A stretch of DNA of 64,000 bases from Nocardioides marmoribigeumensis (lineage in GTDB: Bacteria; Actinomycetota; Actinomycetes; Propionibacteriales; Nocardioidaceae). Below, one piece after another: positions 15,781-24,691 of the stretch; positions within the stretch are counted from its first letter, which is position 1; the number at the start of each line of letters is the position of its first letter. Location of the stretch: positions 3,100,001 to 3,164,000 of the forward strand of contig NZ_JAVDYG010000001.1 of the NCBI RefSeq assembly GCF_031458325.1, in the 5' to 3' direction. The position numbers and the translations under genes are program-made. The notes below the pieces were generated by a model. It ran no database searches. It saw nothing but the letters and a program-made list of their open reading frames with translations, and had not been told where the DNA came from.

Positions 15781-17484
15781 GTGCACGTCGTCGTGACCGC
15801 CGGCCACGTCGACCACGGCAAGTCGACGCTGGTGCGGGTCCTGACCGGGTCGGACCCGGACCGGCTCGAGGAGGAGCGGCGGCGCGGGCTGTCGATCGAG
15901 CTGGGCTACTGCTGGACGAGCCTCGACGGCCTCGGGGAGGTCGCCTTCGTCGACGTGCCCGGGCACGAGCGCTTCATCGCGACCACGCTGTCGGGCATGG
16001 GGCCCGTGCCGGTCGCGATGCTCGTGGTCGCCGCCGACGACCCGTGGATGCCGCAGGCCGCCGAGCACCTCGCGGCTCTCGACGCCCTGGGTGTCGCGCA
16101 TGGAATTGTCGTCGTGACCAGAAGTGACCTCGCCGATCCCGCGCCGGCTCTCGCGCGAGCGCGCAGCGAGGTCGACCGCACGTCTCTGGCCGGTGCGCCC
16201 GTGGTGGCGGTGAGCGGCGCGACGGGCGAGGGGCTCGACGAGCTCAGGGCCCTGCTGCACAAGGTCCTCTCCGGCCTCCCGGCCCCGGATCCCGCTGCCG
16301 ACGTGCGGCTCTGGGTGGACCGCCGCTTCCACGTCAAGGGGTCCGGCACCGTCGTGACCGGCACCCTGCCGGCCGGCACCGTGCGGGTCGGCGACGTGCT
16401 CGAGGTGGGCGGCCGCGAGGCGCGGGTGCGCGGGGTCGAGGCGCTCGGCGTCGCTCGCGAGGCGATCTCCGGGGTCGCCCGCGTCGCGCTCGACCTGGGC
16501 GGCCGCGCGCCCGAGGTCGCACGGGGCGACGCGGTGGTCACGCCCGGCGCCTTCGAGCCGACCACCCTCGTCGACGTGCGGGTGACGGGCGAGGGGGCGG
16601 TCCCGGCCAAGCCGCTGCTCCACGTGGGTTCGGCGCTGCTGGCCGTCCACGCACGACCGCTCGGGGACGACCTCGTCCGCCTGTCGCTGGAGCGACCGCT
16701 CCCGCTGCGGGTGGGGGACCGCGCGATCCTGCGCGACCCGGGCAGCCGCGCCCTCTGGGGGCTCGAGGTCCTCGACCCGGCACCACCACCCCTGCGGCGT
16801 CGCGGAGCAGCCGGCGTCCGCGCGGCGACCCTGCGGGGCCACGACGGGTCCCTCGCCGCGGAGCTCGAGGTGCGAGGCGTCGTGCGCCGGTCGCTCCTGC
16901 GGCGCATCGGCGTGCCCGACGGACCCCTGCCGGACGGAGCCGTGGAGACAGCCGGCTGGCTGGTCGGCCCGCGTCGGGCCGAGGAGCTGCGTCAGCGGCT
17001 GGTCGCCCTCGCGTCGACCCGGCCGGTCGCGCCGGCGGCGGCCGCGCACGAGCTCGGCCTCCCGGCCGACGACCTGGTCCTCGCCGTCGTGCGGCCCCCG
17101 CTGCGCCTCGAGCAGGGTCGGATCACCACCGGGTCGGACGTGCCCGCCGCGCTGCGTGACGCGGCGGCGCGGGTGTGTGCCGAGACCGACGGCTTCGCCG
17201 CGGTCGAGGCCGGGCGTCTCGACCAGCTCGGCCTCGGGCCCGCGGAGCTCGCCCGGCTGCACGGGGCCGGGCTCCTGCTGCGCATCGACCCCCGGCTGGC
17301 CCTCCCGCCGGGCGCCGACGCCGCAGCGGTCGAGGTGCTCCGTGGCCTGGACCAGCCCTTCACCACCAGCGCGGCCCGGCAGGCCCTGGGCACCAGCCGT
17401 CGCGTCGTGCTCCCGCTCCTGGCGCACCTGGACCGCACCGGCCGCACCGTGCGGCTCGCCGACGACCGGCGTCGGCTGCGCTGA
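15781..17484 (+). CDS. selB: Selenocysteine-specific translation elongation factor
   Basis: SelB carries Sec-tRNA(Sec) to UGA codons by binding the SECIS hairpin. The 567-residue protein has the GTPase G1 motif AGHVDHGKST (residues 7-16), the switch segment DVPGHERFI, and EF-Tu-like barrel domains (FHVKGSGTVVTGT). The C-terminal region consists of winged-helix repeats ending DRTGRTVRLADDRRRLR, which bind the mRNA hairpin. It is somewhat shorter than E. coli SelB, so one of the four winged helices may be reduced. The start is a GTG directly after the selA stop. Confidence 0.96.
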   Translation: MHVVVTAGHVDHGKSTLVRVLTGSDPDRLEEERRRGLSIELGYCWTSLDGLGEVAFVDVPGHERFIATTLSGMGPVPVAMLVVAADDPWMPQAAEHLAALDALGVAHGIVVVTRSDLADPAPALARARSEVDRTSLAGAPVVAVSGATGEGLDELRALLHKVLSGLPAPDPAADVRLWVDRRFHVKGSGTVVTGTLPAGTVRVGDVLEVGGREARVRGVEALGVAREAISGVARVALDLGGRAPEVARGDAVVTPGAFEPTTLVDVRVTGEGAVPAKPLLHVGSALLAVHARPLGDDLVRLSLERPLPLRVGDRAILRDPGSRALWGLEVLDPAPPPLRRRGAAGVRAATLRGHDGSLAAELEVRGVVRRSLLRRIGVPDGPLPDGAVETAGWLVGPRRAEELRQRLVALASTRPVAPAAAAHELGLPADDLVLAVVRPPLRLEQGRITTGSDVPAALRDAAARVCAETDGFAAVEAGRLDQLGLGPAELARLHGAGLLLRIDPRLALPPGADAAAVEVLRGLDQPFTTSAARQALGTSRRVVLPLLAHLDRTGRTVRLADDRRRLR

Positions 17485-17487
17485 CCC

Positions 17488-17504
17488 GGGCGGTCACTCC
17501 GCCC
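17488..17504. terminator. Small hairpin between convergent selB and lipoprotein gene
   Basis: GGGCGG and CCGCCC form a 6-bp stem with a 5-nt TCACT loop that includes the stop of the minus-strand gene. It could act as a weak bidirectional terminator. No U-tract is present, as usual in this GC range. Confidence 0.35.
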
Positions 17505-17967
17505 GCGCGACCACCTGCACGACGGTCTCGCCCTGGCATTTGCCCGACTCGCGGATCGCCCAGCGGCCCTCGAAGCCGTTGCCGCGCCAGTCCGCCTCGG
17601 CGTCGTGCTCCTCGGTCTCGCCGTGCTCGACCTCGAACCCCGCGTCCTGCGCCGGGCCGTTGAGCGCGGCGAGCACCTGCTCGAACGGCAGCGACGTCAC
17701 GCCCGTGGCGATCACCCCGTCGGCGCCACGGTCCTCGGCGTCGTAGACGACCGTCCTGTCGGGGAAGGGGAAGTCGGTGGGGAACCCGTCGGGGAGCGAG
17801 GAGACCTGCTCGGCGTCGGCGACGCACGTCTCGGTCGCCGAGGCAGGCAGTGCCTCGTGCTCCGCCTCGGCCTCCGACTTCTTGTCCGATCCACAACCAC
17901 CCAGCACGAGGGCGCCGGCCAGCGACACGGCGGCGAGGACCGCCGTGCGCCGGAGCGGTGCCGTCAT
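17494..17967 (-). CDS. Putative lipoprotein of unknown function
   Basis: The 157-residue protein has a lipoprotein signal peptide ending in the lipobox LVLGGC (cysteine about residue 25), followed by a charged linker (GSDKKSEAEAEHE). The mature part contains two cysteines (TCVADAEQVSS and GKCQGETVV) that could form a disulfide. It also has a segment with a repeated FPTDFPFPDRTVVYDAED-type pattern. I do not recognise a family with a known function. The gene overlaps the end of the Asp-box protein gene by four bases, so it is probably the second cistron of that unit and acts at the outer face of the membrane. Confidence 0.75.
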   Translation of the reverse strand: MTAPLRRTAVLAAVSLAGALVLGGCGSDKKSEAEAEHEALPASATETCVADAEQVSSLPDGFPTDFPFPDRTVVYDAEDRGADGVIATGVTSLPFEQVLAALNGPAQDAGFEVEHGETEEHDAEADWRGNGFEGRWAIRESGKCQGETVVQVVARAE

Positions 17968-19463
17968 CGGGTGCGCGTGCCGACCAGCGGCAGCCGGCCC
18001 AGCAGGCCGGTCCCGCTCGTCGTCGCCGTCGGTGCCCCGGTCGCCGTGGCCGTCCCGCCGTCGTACGCCGCGAAGAGGCCGAGACCGCTGCTGCTGCGGG
18101 CGATCGTGGCGTAGGCCGCCTGCGCGTCGGCCGGGCCGGCCCCGCTGGTGTGGGTCGGGTCGGTGACGCAGGCGTCGATGCAGCCGTCGGCGTAGCCGAC
18201 CTCGATGTGCCCGGTCCGGTCCACCGTCGCGTCGATGAAGTCGAGCAGGTTGCGGTCGCCGCCACAGGTGGTGCCACCGGTGCAGATCGAGCCGCGCTGG
18301 ACCGGGTCGTTCGGCGTGGTGTCGGTGGTCTGCCAGGTCTTGCCGCCGTCGTACGTCGTGGAGACGTAGAGGTGCCAGACGCCCTTGAAGCCGGCGGTGT
18401 CCTGGTAGTTGCCACCGGTCGGCGTGCCGATGAAGGCCACCGCCGCGCGGTCGTCGTCACCGGCCACCGCGGCCGGGAAGACGGCGTTCTGGATGCCGAA
18501 CTCGCCGCCGAGCTCCTGGTTGTCGGTCCAGGTCGCGCCCTGGTCGTGGCTGACCGCGACGCCGGGCTTGCCGTCGGCGCCGACGTAGCCGAAGTACGTC
18601 GTGCCGTGGGCGCCCACGGCGATCGACGGGTCGGCGTCGCTCTCGGTCGTGCCCGGGACCGGGCGGACCTTCCACGTGGTGCCGTTGTCGGTCGACACGA
18701 CCGCGGCCTGGGTGCCGTTGCAGCCCTTGTTGGGCAGGTAGGCGGTGCCGTCGGGGGCGACCTTGACGTGGCCGTGGAGGCCGCCGCAGTCGAGCAGGCT
18801 GTAGGTCGGGACGCCGACGCCGAAGGTCGTGCCGCCGTCGCGGGAGACCGCGCAGAAGGCGGTCGCGATGTCCTGGCTGCAGTAGTAGACGGCGTCGGGG
18901 TAACCGGTCAGCGGGAGGCCACCGATGCCGGCGGCGCTGAACGGGCCGCCGCCGACGGTCTGGTGGTCGACGCCGCTGGGGATGCCACCGCCGGTGCTCG
19001 GGTTCCAGGTGGCGCCGTCGTCGTCGGTCCAGCAGGTGGCCGAGTCGAGACCGGTGAGCTGGGACTCGAAGGTGCGGCCGGTGGTGTGGTCGGTGAAGAG
19101 GATCGGGTCGAGGCTGATCGTGCTGCCGAGCGGGCAGCCGTTGGAGAGGTTGGCCGAGACGTCCGACCACGAGACGGTGGCCGGGGAGACGGAGTCGTCG
19201 AAGACGGCCTTGTAGGTCGACAGGCTCGCCTGGTACATCGTCGCGCCGGACTTCCAGCTGCTGCCGATCGACGGCTCCCCGGCGTTGTTCACGTCGGTCA
19301 GCGACGCGGGAGCGGGGTAGGTGGTGAAGCCGGGTGCGGAGGCGGTGGTCGCGGCGCTCGCACCACTCTCGGCCCCGCCGATCACAGCGGCGGAGGTGAC
19401 CGTGCCGAGGGCGAGCACGAGGGCGGCGGGAACGGACAGGCGACGCAGGCGCGTGGAGGCCAT
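17964..19463 (-). CDS. Secreted sialidase-fold (Asp-box/BNR repeat) protein
   Basis: The 499-residue protein begins with a signal peptide (RRLSVPAALVLALGTV, cleavage near ASAA). At least five Asp-boxes of form S-x-D-x-G-x-T-W follow (TDDDGATW, SRDGGTTF, STDNGTTW, SHDQGATW, TYDGGKTW), the hallmark of six-bladed sialidase/neuraminidase-type propellers. Such repeats also occur in non-enzymatic proteins. I cannot confirm the arginine triad needed for true sialidase activity. The C-terminus is a Thr/Ala/Gly-rich linker ending LGRLPLVGTRTR, without a clear sorting signal. A GAAAGGTTCC ribosome-binding site precedes the ATG. The lipoprotein gene follows with a four-base overlap. Confidence 0.8.
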   Translation of the reverse strand: MASTRLRRLSVPAALVLALGTVTSAAVIGGAESGASAATTASAPGFTTYPAPASLTDVNNAGEPSIGSSWKSGATMYQASLSTYKAVFDDSVSPATVSWSDVSANLSNGCPLGSTISLDPILFTDHTTGRTFESQLTGLDSATCWTDDDGATWNPSTGGGIPSGVDHQTVGGGPFSAAGIGGLPLTGYPDAVYYCSQDIATAFCAVSRDGGTTFGVGVPTYSLLDCGGLHGHVKVAPDGTAYLPNKGCNGTQAAVVSTDNGTTWKVRPVPGTTESDADPSIAVGAHGTTYFGYVGADGKPGVAVSHDQGATWTDNQELGGEFGIQNAVFPAAVAGDDDRAAVAFIGTPTGGNYQDTAGFKGVWHLYVSTTYDGGKTWQTTDTTPNDPVQRGSICTGGTTCGGDRNLLDFIDATVDRTGHIEVGYADGCIDACVTDPTHTSGAGPADAQAAYATIARSSSGLGLFAAYDGGTATATGAPTATTSGTGLLGRLPLVGTRTR

Positions 19464-19544
19464 CTGGAACCTTTCGGCGGTCGCTGCTCCCGGGGTGGGG
19501 GAGAGGAGCAGACCAGAGGGCTCAACGACCTGCGCGGGGTCGCG

Positions 19545-20870
19545 TTACGCCGTCGCGGGCTGCACCATCTCCCGGGTGATGCCGGCCAGGTCGCGCACGC
19601 CGGTGAGGCCCATCGTCAGGTCGAGCTCGGCCACGACGTTGGTGATGACGTCCTCGATGCCCTGCCGGCCCGCCAGGGCCATGCCGTAGACGTAGGACCT
19701 GCCGAGCAGGACCGCGTCCGCCCCGAGCGCGCGGGCGACGTACACGTCCGCACCCGAGCGCACCCCGCTGTCGAGCAGGACGGTCGGCTCGGGCCCGATC
19801 GCCTCGCGGATCGCGACGAGCGCGTCGAGGGAGGCGATCGCGTTGTCGACCTGGCGGCCGCCGTGGTTGGACACCACGATGCCGTCGACGCCGAGGTCGA
19901 AGGCCCGCCTCGCGTCGTCGGGGTGCAGGACCCCCTTGAGCAGGACCGGCAGCTCGGTGCGCTCGCGCAGCGTGGCGAGGTGGTCCCAGCTCAGGCCGGG
20001 GTTGGAGTAGACGTCGAGGAAGGTCTCGACCGACCCGCGCGCCTCGCCGGAGCGCAGGTTGTCGAGGAACGCGCCGGGGTGGTTGCGCAGGATGTCGACC
20101 AGGCTCCGGACGGCGGCGAGCGTGACGTCGGGCTTGGGTCCCTGGACCGGGCGCGCGATCCGCTCGCGCACGAGCTCGAGGAAGCGGCTGTCCCGGGTGT
20201 ACTGCGCGATGCCGATCCCGCGGCTGAACGGCAGCGAGCCCAGGTTGAGGTCGCGGGGACGCCATCCGAGCTGCGTGGTGTCGAGCGTGACCACGACGGC
20301 GCCGGCGTCGATCTTGGCCGCGCGGTCGAGCAGGCTCTGCACCAGTCCCTCGTCCTTGCTCCAGTAGAGCTGGAACCAGCGCGCCGCCCCCGGCGACACC
20401 TCGTCCATCGCCGCCGCGCAGTCCTCCATGGAGGAGCTGCCCTGGTTGGAGAAGACGTACGGCGTCCCGGTCGCCGCGCTCGCGCGTGCGGTCAGCAGGT
20501 CGGCGTCGGGACGGACCAGGCCGCAGGCGCCGATCGGCGCCAGCAGCACCGGAGCCGGCAGCCGGCGTCCGAACAGTTCCACCGACAGGTCGCGGTCGGT
20601 CGCGCCCGCCGCCATGCGCGGCACGACCTGCCACTTGTCGAACGCGGCCCGGTTGCGCCGCACGGTGCGCTCCTCGCCCGCACCGCCCGCGATGTAGGCC
20701 CAGGCCCGCGGGCTCATGCGCCGCTTCGCGCGTGCCTCGAGGGTGGGGGCGTCCGCCGGGACCGACGGCTTGCGGCCGGCGATCCCGGCGCGGTAGATCG
20801 CGGACTGCCGGGCCAGGCCCGGACCGGCCGAGACCGCGGGCGTCGACATCGAGGTGGGGCTGTCGGTCAC
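19545..20870 (-). CDS. FMN-dependent alpha-hydroxy-acid oxidase (lactate 2-monooxygenase type)
   Basis: A 441-residue TIM-barrel flavoprotein of the lactate/glycolate oxidase family. It shows the early substrate/FMN segment (SPRAWAYIAGGAGEERTVRRN), PVLLAPIGACGL, the catalytic-base loop VSNHGGRQVD with the conserved His-Gly-Gly-Arg, and the FMN-phosphate motif ADAVLLGRSYVYG. Length and internal spacing fit lactate 2-monooxygenase (lactate to acetate and CO2) better than the shorter L-lactate dehydrogenase LldD, but the substrate is inferred. The first 25 residues are a loose extension, and an ATG at codon 9 is an alternative start. It is a single gene, divergent from the HNH gene. Confidence 0.88.
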   Translation of the reverse strand: MTDSPTSMSTPAVSAGPGLARQSAIYRAGIAGRKPSVPADAPTLEARAKRRMSPRAWAYIAGGAGEERTVRRNRAAFDKWQVVPRMAAGATDRDLSVELFGRRLPAPVLLAPIGACGLVRPDADLLTARASAATGTPYVFSNQGSSSMEDCAAAMDEVSPGAARWFQLYWSKDEGLVQSLLDRAAKIDAGAVVVTLDTTQLGWRPRDLNLGSLPFSRGIGIAQYTRDSRFLELVRERIARPVQGPKPDVTLAAVRSLVDILRNHPGAFLDNLRSGEARGSVETFLDVYSNPGLSWDHLATLRERTELPVLLKGVLHPDDARRAFDLGVDGIVVSNHGGRQVDNAIASLDALVAIREAIGPEPTVLLDSGVRSGADVYVARALGADAVLLGRSYVYGMALAGRQGIEDVITNVVAELDLTMGLTGVRDLAGITREMVQPATA

Positions 20871-21019
20871 GGGCTCTCCCGGGGTCAGGTCGCAGGTGGC
20901 CGCCAGGCTAGCCGCTCCCGACCCACCGCTGTCGAGCAGCGAGACCCAGGTGGTCGAGCGCCCGGGAGTCGCCCGTGCACCGGAGAGAAAATGTCGGAGC
21001 TCGGTGGTGGGATGAGGTC

Positions 21020-22564
21020 ATGACAGCGACCGCCGGGTTCACCGCCCCCGCCCCTGAGGACCTGACCTCCCAGGGCCGTGGGTGGCGTCGCGGGGTGCTG
21101 TTGTCCGGGGTCCGCGCCGAGCAGCGCACGATCGAGGCCGCCGAGGCCCGCAAGCTGTCCTTTGTCACCGAGTGGGCCGACCTGCACCGCGCCGACCAGG
21201 CCGCCCTCGACGGCGACACCCTCGAGCCCGCCTCTGTCCCGGTGCCGGCCTCGGTGGGCCTGGGCAGCCTGCCGATCCTGATGTCCGGGGTGCCGGTCGA
21301 GGAGTACTGCGTGACCGAGCTGGCCACCGCGCTGCGCACCAGCCACGCCGCGGCGCGGTCGTTGACCGAGGACGCCCTGGAGCTCCGTGGGCGTCTGCCC
21401 CGCTGCTGGGCCCGGGTCCACGCCGGCGAGCTCTCCGCCTGGAAGGCCCGCACTGTGGCCCAGCAGACCCGGACCCTGCCGGAGGAGGCGGCGGACTGGG
21501 TCGACCGCAACCTCGCCCCGTTCGCCGCCAGCCTGTCGGTGACCCGGATCAAGAACGCCGTCGCCGCGGCGGTGCTGCGCTTCGACCCCGACCGTGCCGC
21601 GGCCGAGGCCGAGGCCGCGAGTGACAAGCGGGGGGTGTGGTTCGACTACGAGCACGGCTCGGCCGAGCTCCCCACCGACGACGCCCGACCCGACGGCACC
21701 GGCCGCCTCGACGCAGTCGCCTCGATCCCCGACCTACGGGCCCTGGACGACACCCTCGACGAGGTCGCCGCGGAGCTGAAGATCCTCGGCGACGAGTCCT
21801 CCCACCAGGTCCGACGCTCCAAGGCACTGGGCATCATCGCCGACCCCCAGCACGCCATCGACCTGTCCCACTCCGCCGACCAGGCCCTCGATGCCGAGGC
21901 CGAGCCCGACGCGAGTGGGGAGCCGGTGCCGCGTCGCCGGCCGAACCGGGCCCGGAGCCCGCTGGGGGTCGAGCGCCCGATCCACCTGCACCTGCACACC
22001 TCGACCGACGTCGCCCGCATCCAGGCCAGCGGTCTGCCCCACGCCGCGTCACCGATCAGCCGGGCCGCGGTCGAGCAGTGGCTCGCCGACCTCGCCCCCG
22101 GCACACGCGTGAAGGTCACCCCCGTGATCGACCTCAACCACCACCACGCCGTCGACGCCTACGAAGCCCCCGACCACCTCCGCGCCCTGGTCGACGAACG
22201 CGACCACGGCTGCGTGTTCCCCTACTGCACCAACCAAGGCCGCTACGACCTCGACCACACCGACCCGTTCCTCGACCCCGACGACGGCGGACCACCCGGG
22301 CAGACGTCCAACCACAACCTCGCCAAGCTCTGCCGACACCACCACCGAGCCAAGACCCACGGACACTGGACCTACCGACGCATCACCGACCCCTGGGACC
22401 TCGACATCGGCTGGCCCGAACACCACCGGGACGAGCAGCACGCAGACCCACCACCCGTGATCAGCGCCGACGACCGCGGCGGACCACCCGCCGCCTACCG
22501 CTGGGACTCACCCCTGGGCCACGCCTACCTCGTCACCGCCACCGGCACCTACCCCCTCGACTGA
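21020..22564 (+). CDS. DUF222 domain protein with C-terminal HNH endonuclease motif
   Basis: The 514-residue protein belongs to the actinobacterial '13E12 repeat' type. A helical DUF222 region (LATALRTSHAAARSLTEDALELRGRLP...) occupies about residues 80-300. A C-terminal HNH nuclease motif follows (CVFPYC...YDLDHTDPF...NHNLAKLCRHHHRAKTHG). Such genes occur in many copies in actinobacterial genomes and are suspected mobile or selfish elements. Their physiological role is not established. The ATG at 21020 was preferred to one at 20975 because the conserved part starts later. The last third of the gene has a visibly more C-rich, 'ccacc'-type codon pattern than the first part. Confidence 0.88.
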   Translation: MTATAGFTAPAPEDLTSQGRGWRRGVLLSGVRAEQRTIEAAEARKLSFVTEWADLHRADQAALDGDTLEPASVPVPASVGLGSLPILMSGVPVEEYCVTELATALRTSHAAARSLTEDALELRGRLPRCWARVHAGELSAWKARTVAQQTRTLPEEAADWVDRNLAPFAASLSVTRIKNAVAAAVLRFDPDRAAAEAEAASDKRGVWFDYEHGSAELPTDDARPDGTGRLDAVASIPDLRALDDTLDEVAAELKILGDESSHQVRRSKALGIIADPQHAIDLSHSADQALDAEAEPDASGEPVPRRRPNRARSPLGVERPIHLHLHTSTDVARIQASGLPHAASPISRAAVEQWLADLAPGTRVKVTPVIDLNHHHAVDAYEAPDHLRALVDERDHGCVFPYCTNQGRYDLDHTDPFLDPDDGGPPGQTSNHNLAKLCRHHHRAKTHGHWTYRRITDPWDLDIGWPEHHRDEQHADPPPVISADDRGGPPAAYRWDSPLGHAYLVTATGTYPLD

Positions 22565-22577
22565 CGCCGCCGGCGTC
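22563..22577 (+). terminator. Short hairpin at the end of the HNH gene
   Basis: GACGCC and GGCGTC form a 6-bp stem around a 3-nt loop, starting within the HNH stop codon. It is a plausible but weak terminator before the small gene at 22604. Confidence 0.3.
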
Positions 22578-22603
22578 CACCTGCGCCCTGCGACACTTGA
22601 CGC

Positions 22604-22783
22604 ATGACCGATGAAGCCGTGGACGCGCTCGAGCGCTGGCTCGCCTCGGGTGGAGAGGCGCGCGTGCTGAGCGAGCGCGGGGACGAGCTGGTCGTCGGCC
22701 TCTTCACCTGCGACGGCGGCGAGCAGATGGGCCAGGTCGTCGGAGAGGCCTCGCAGCTGCGGCCGCTCCTCGACCCGAGCTGA
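22604..22783 (+). CDS. Small hypothetical protein (59 aa)
   Basis: A short open frame beginning MTDEAVDALERWLASGGEA and ending LRPLLDPS. Composition and third-position GC look like real coding sequence, and the frame fills the gap between the HNH gene and the next small gene. It is acidic with one cysteine (LFTCDGGEQMG) and no membrane segment. I do not recognise the family. No strong ribosome-binding site is visible, so the call is moderate. Confidence 0.55.
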   Translation: MTDEAVDALERWLASGGEARVLSERGDELVVGLFTCDGGEQMGQVVGEASQLRPLLDPS

Positions 22784-22871
22784 AGGCCCGCCCGTTCGGA
22801 CGAGGCCACGCACCGTGACGCGCCTCTAGGCTGCCGGGGCCGGGACTCGGGAACCCCGGCCGGAGGGGCTC

Positions 22872-23195
22872 ATGAAGCAGGTCGTGGTGGCGGCGGTGGT
22901 GCTGGTGGCGTTCTTCGTCGGAGGCCCCTGGTTCGCCGGCAAGGTCGGGCCCGGGCTCGCTGACCTGATCACGCAGTGGGCCACGCCCGACCAGCCCTGC
23001 CCGACGGCGACCGCGACGCCGGCGCGGCGGAAGCACCAGGCGCGGCCGCACCGTGCGCACGACCACCGAGCGCATCCTTCGCGGAGGGAACCGGCGCGCA
23101 GGCACCACGCCGCGGCGCCCCACCCGAGGAAGCCGCGCCCCTCGCCGAGCGCGTCCGCGACCTGCGAGCCCAGCAGCTCCGCGTCCGCGAGGTGA
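22872..23195 (+). CDS. Small protein with N-terminal membrane segment and basic His/Pro/Arg-rich tail
   Basis: The 107-residue product starts MKQVVVAAVVLVAFFVGGPWF, a signal anchor or signal peptide. A long low-complexity tail follows, rich in Arg, His, Pro and Ser (RRKHQARPHRAHDHRAHPS) and ending in a serine/alanine stretch. A good GGAGGGG ribosome-binding site precedes the ATG. Function is unknown. The His-rich tail could bind metal or cell-wall polymers, but this is only inference from composition. Confidence 0.55.
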   Translation: MKQVVVAAVVLVAFFVGGPWFAGKVGPGLADLITQWATPDQPCPTATATPARRKHQARPHRAHDHRAHPSRREPARRHHAAAPHPRKPRPSPSASATCEPSSSASAR

Positions 23196-23256
23196 GTGGT
23201 CCCGACCGCTCGCTCGCTGCTTGCCAACCGCCGGACACCTGGGACGATCGGTGCTC

Positions 23257-24606
23257 GTGACGTGGCGTGAGCGACTGCGGGCGATGCGGATCGACCTGAC
23301 CCCGCTGCAGGACTCCCGCGACTTCCGGCTGCTGTTCAGCGCGGGGACGGTGTTCTACCTCGGCGGGATGGTCAGCTACGTCGCGATCCCGTTCCTCATC
23401 TACCGCCTCACCGACAGCAACTTCGCGGTCGGTGCCGTGGCCCTGGTGGAGCTGGTGCCGCTCGTCGTCTTCGGGCTGTACGGCGGGGCGCTGGCCGACC
23501 ACGTCGACCGGCGTCGGCTGCTCATCGGCACCGGCGTCGCCCAGGCCGTGCTGACAGCGGTGCTCGCGGTCAACGCGATGCAGGACCGGCCGAGCGTGGC
23601 GCTGATCTTCGTCGTGGCGGCGTTCCTCCAGAGCGCGAGCGCGCTCCAGCGGCCGAGCCGCGAGGCGGTGATGCCCCGCACGGTGCGCCACGACCAGATC
23701 ACCGCGGGCAACGCGCTGACCAGCCTGGGGATGCAGGCCGGCGTGCTGGTCGGCCCGGCGATCGGCGGGGTGCTGATCGCCTACGTCGGGCTGTCCTGGT
23801 GCTTCGTCATCGACGTGTGCGCGCTGGTGGTCGCGACGGTGCTCTACGCCGCGATGCGGCCCTACCCGCACACCGAGGAGACCACCCCGCCGAGCCTGCA
23901 GGGGATCGCCGAGGGGATGCGTTACGCGGTCGGTCGCCGTGACCTGCTCGGCACCTACCTGGTCGACATCGCCGCGATGCTGCTGGCGATCCCGGTGGTG
24001 CTCTTCCCGGCGCTGGTCGAAGACATCTTCGAGCGGCCCGAGCTGCTCGGCATGCTCTACTCCGCCGAGACGGTGGGGGCCGTGCTCGCCACCGCGCTGT
24101 CGGGGTGGACCAGCCGGGTGCACCACCACGGCCGGGCCATCGTGACGGCCGCCGCGGTCTACGGCGGGTTCATCGCGCTGGCCGGCATCGCGCCGAACAT
24201 CTGGCTGTGCGCGGTCGCGCTGGCCGGGGCCGGGGCCAGCGACATGGTCTCGGCGGTCTTCCGGGGGACCGTCTGGAACCAGACCATCCCCGAGCACCTG
24301 CGTGGTCGCCTGGCCGGCATCGAGATGCTCTCCTACTCGCTCGGCCCCCTGGGCGGCCAGGTGCGGGCGGGCCTGGTCGCGGACCTGTGGAGCGTGCGCG
24401 GGTCGATCACCTCGGGCGGCCTCGCCTGCGTGGGCGGGGTCCTGCTGACCGCGGCCTGGCTGCGCGACTTCTGGTCCTACGACGCGCGCACCGACCCGTA
24501 CGCCGTCGCGGAGCGCGAGCTGCGCGCCGCACGCGGCGAGCGACCCCAGCCCGAGCGACCCCAGCCCGAGCGACCCCAGCCCGAGCGACCCCAGCCCGAG
24601 GTGTAG
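23257..24606 (+). CDS. MFS transporter (EntS/MFS_3-like)
   Basis: About 449 residues with some eleven to twelve hydrophobic segments and the MFS loop motif between helices 2 and 3 (GGALADHVDRRRLL). It resembles the actinobacterial exporter group often annotated near EntS (DSRDFRLLFSAGTVFYLGGMVSYVAIPFLIYRL). The substrate is unknown. Several starts are possible: GTGs at 23251 and 23257 and an ATG at 23284 just before MRIDLTPLQDSRDFR. I chose 23257. The C-terminal tail is unusual: after ERELRAARGE come four exact RPQPE pentapeptides encoded by perfect 15-nt repeats. Confidence 0.85.
   Translation: MTWRERLRAMRIDLTPLQDSRDFRLLFSAGTVFYLGGMVSYVAIPFLIYRLTDSNFAVGAVALVELVPLVVFGLYGGALADHVDRRRLLIGTGVAQAVLTAVLAVNAMQDRPSVALIFVVAAFLQSASALQRPSREAVMPRTVRHDQITAGNALTSLGMQAGVLVGPAIGGVLIAYVGLSWCFVIDVCALVVATVLYAAMRPYPHTEETTPPSLQGIAEGMRYAVGRRDLLGTYLVDIAAMLLAIPVVLFPALVEDIFERPELLGMLYSAETVGAVLATALSGWTSRVHHHGRAIVTAAAVYGGFIALAGIAPNIWLCAVALAGAGASDMVSAVFRGTVWNQTIPEHLRGRLAGIEMLSYSLGPLGGQVRAGLVADLWSVRGSITSGGLACVGGVLLTAAWLRDFWSYDARTDPYAVAERELRAARGERPQPERPQPERPQPERPQPEV
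24541..24600 (+). repeat. Four perfect 15-nt tandem repeats encoding RPQPE
   Basis: CGACCCCAGCCCGAG is repeated four times without any difference at the 3' end of the MFS transporter gene, extending the protein with (RPQPE)4-V. Perfect identity at third positions suggests recent expansion and possible length variation between strains. Confidence 0.97.
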
Positions 24607-24691
24607 GGCGAGGAGAAAGGCGGGAGTGCTGCGTGTCCTGGTGGCGAGTGGGTACCGAGCGGCCGTGCAGCCGAGGGCGAGGAGCGCATGC

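Noticed and set aside
24541-24600. CRISPR-like repeats
   Set aside because: The 15-bp units are directly adjacent without spacers and are in-frame codons of the transporter; no cas genes are present in the window.
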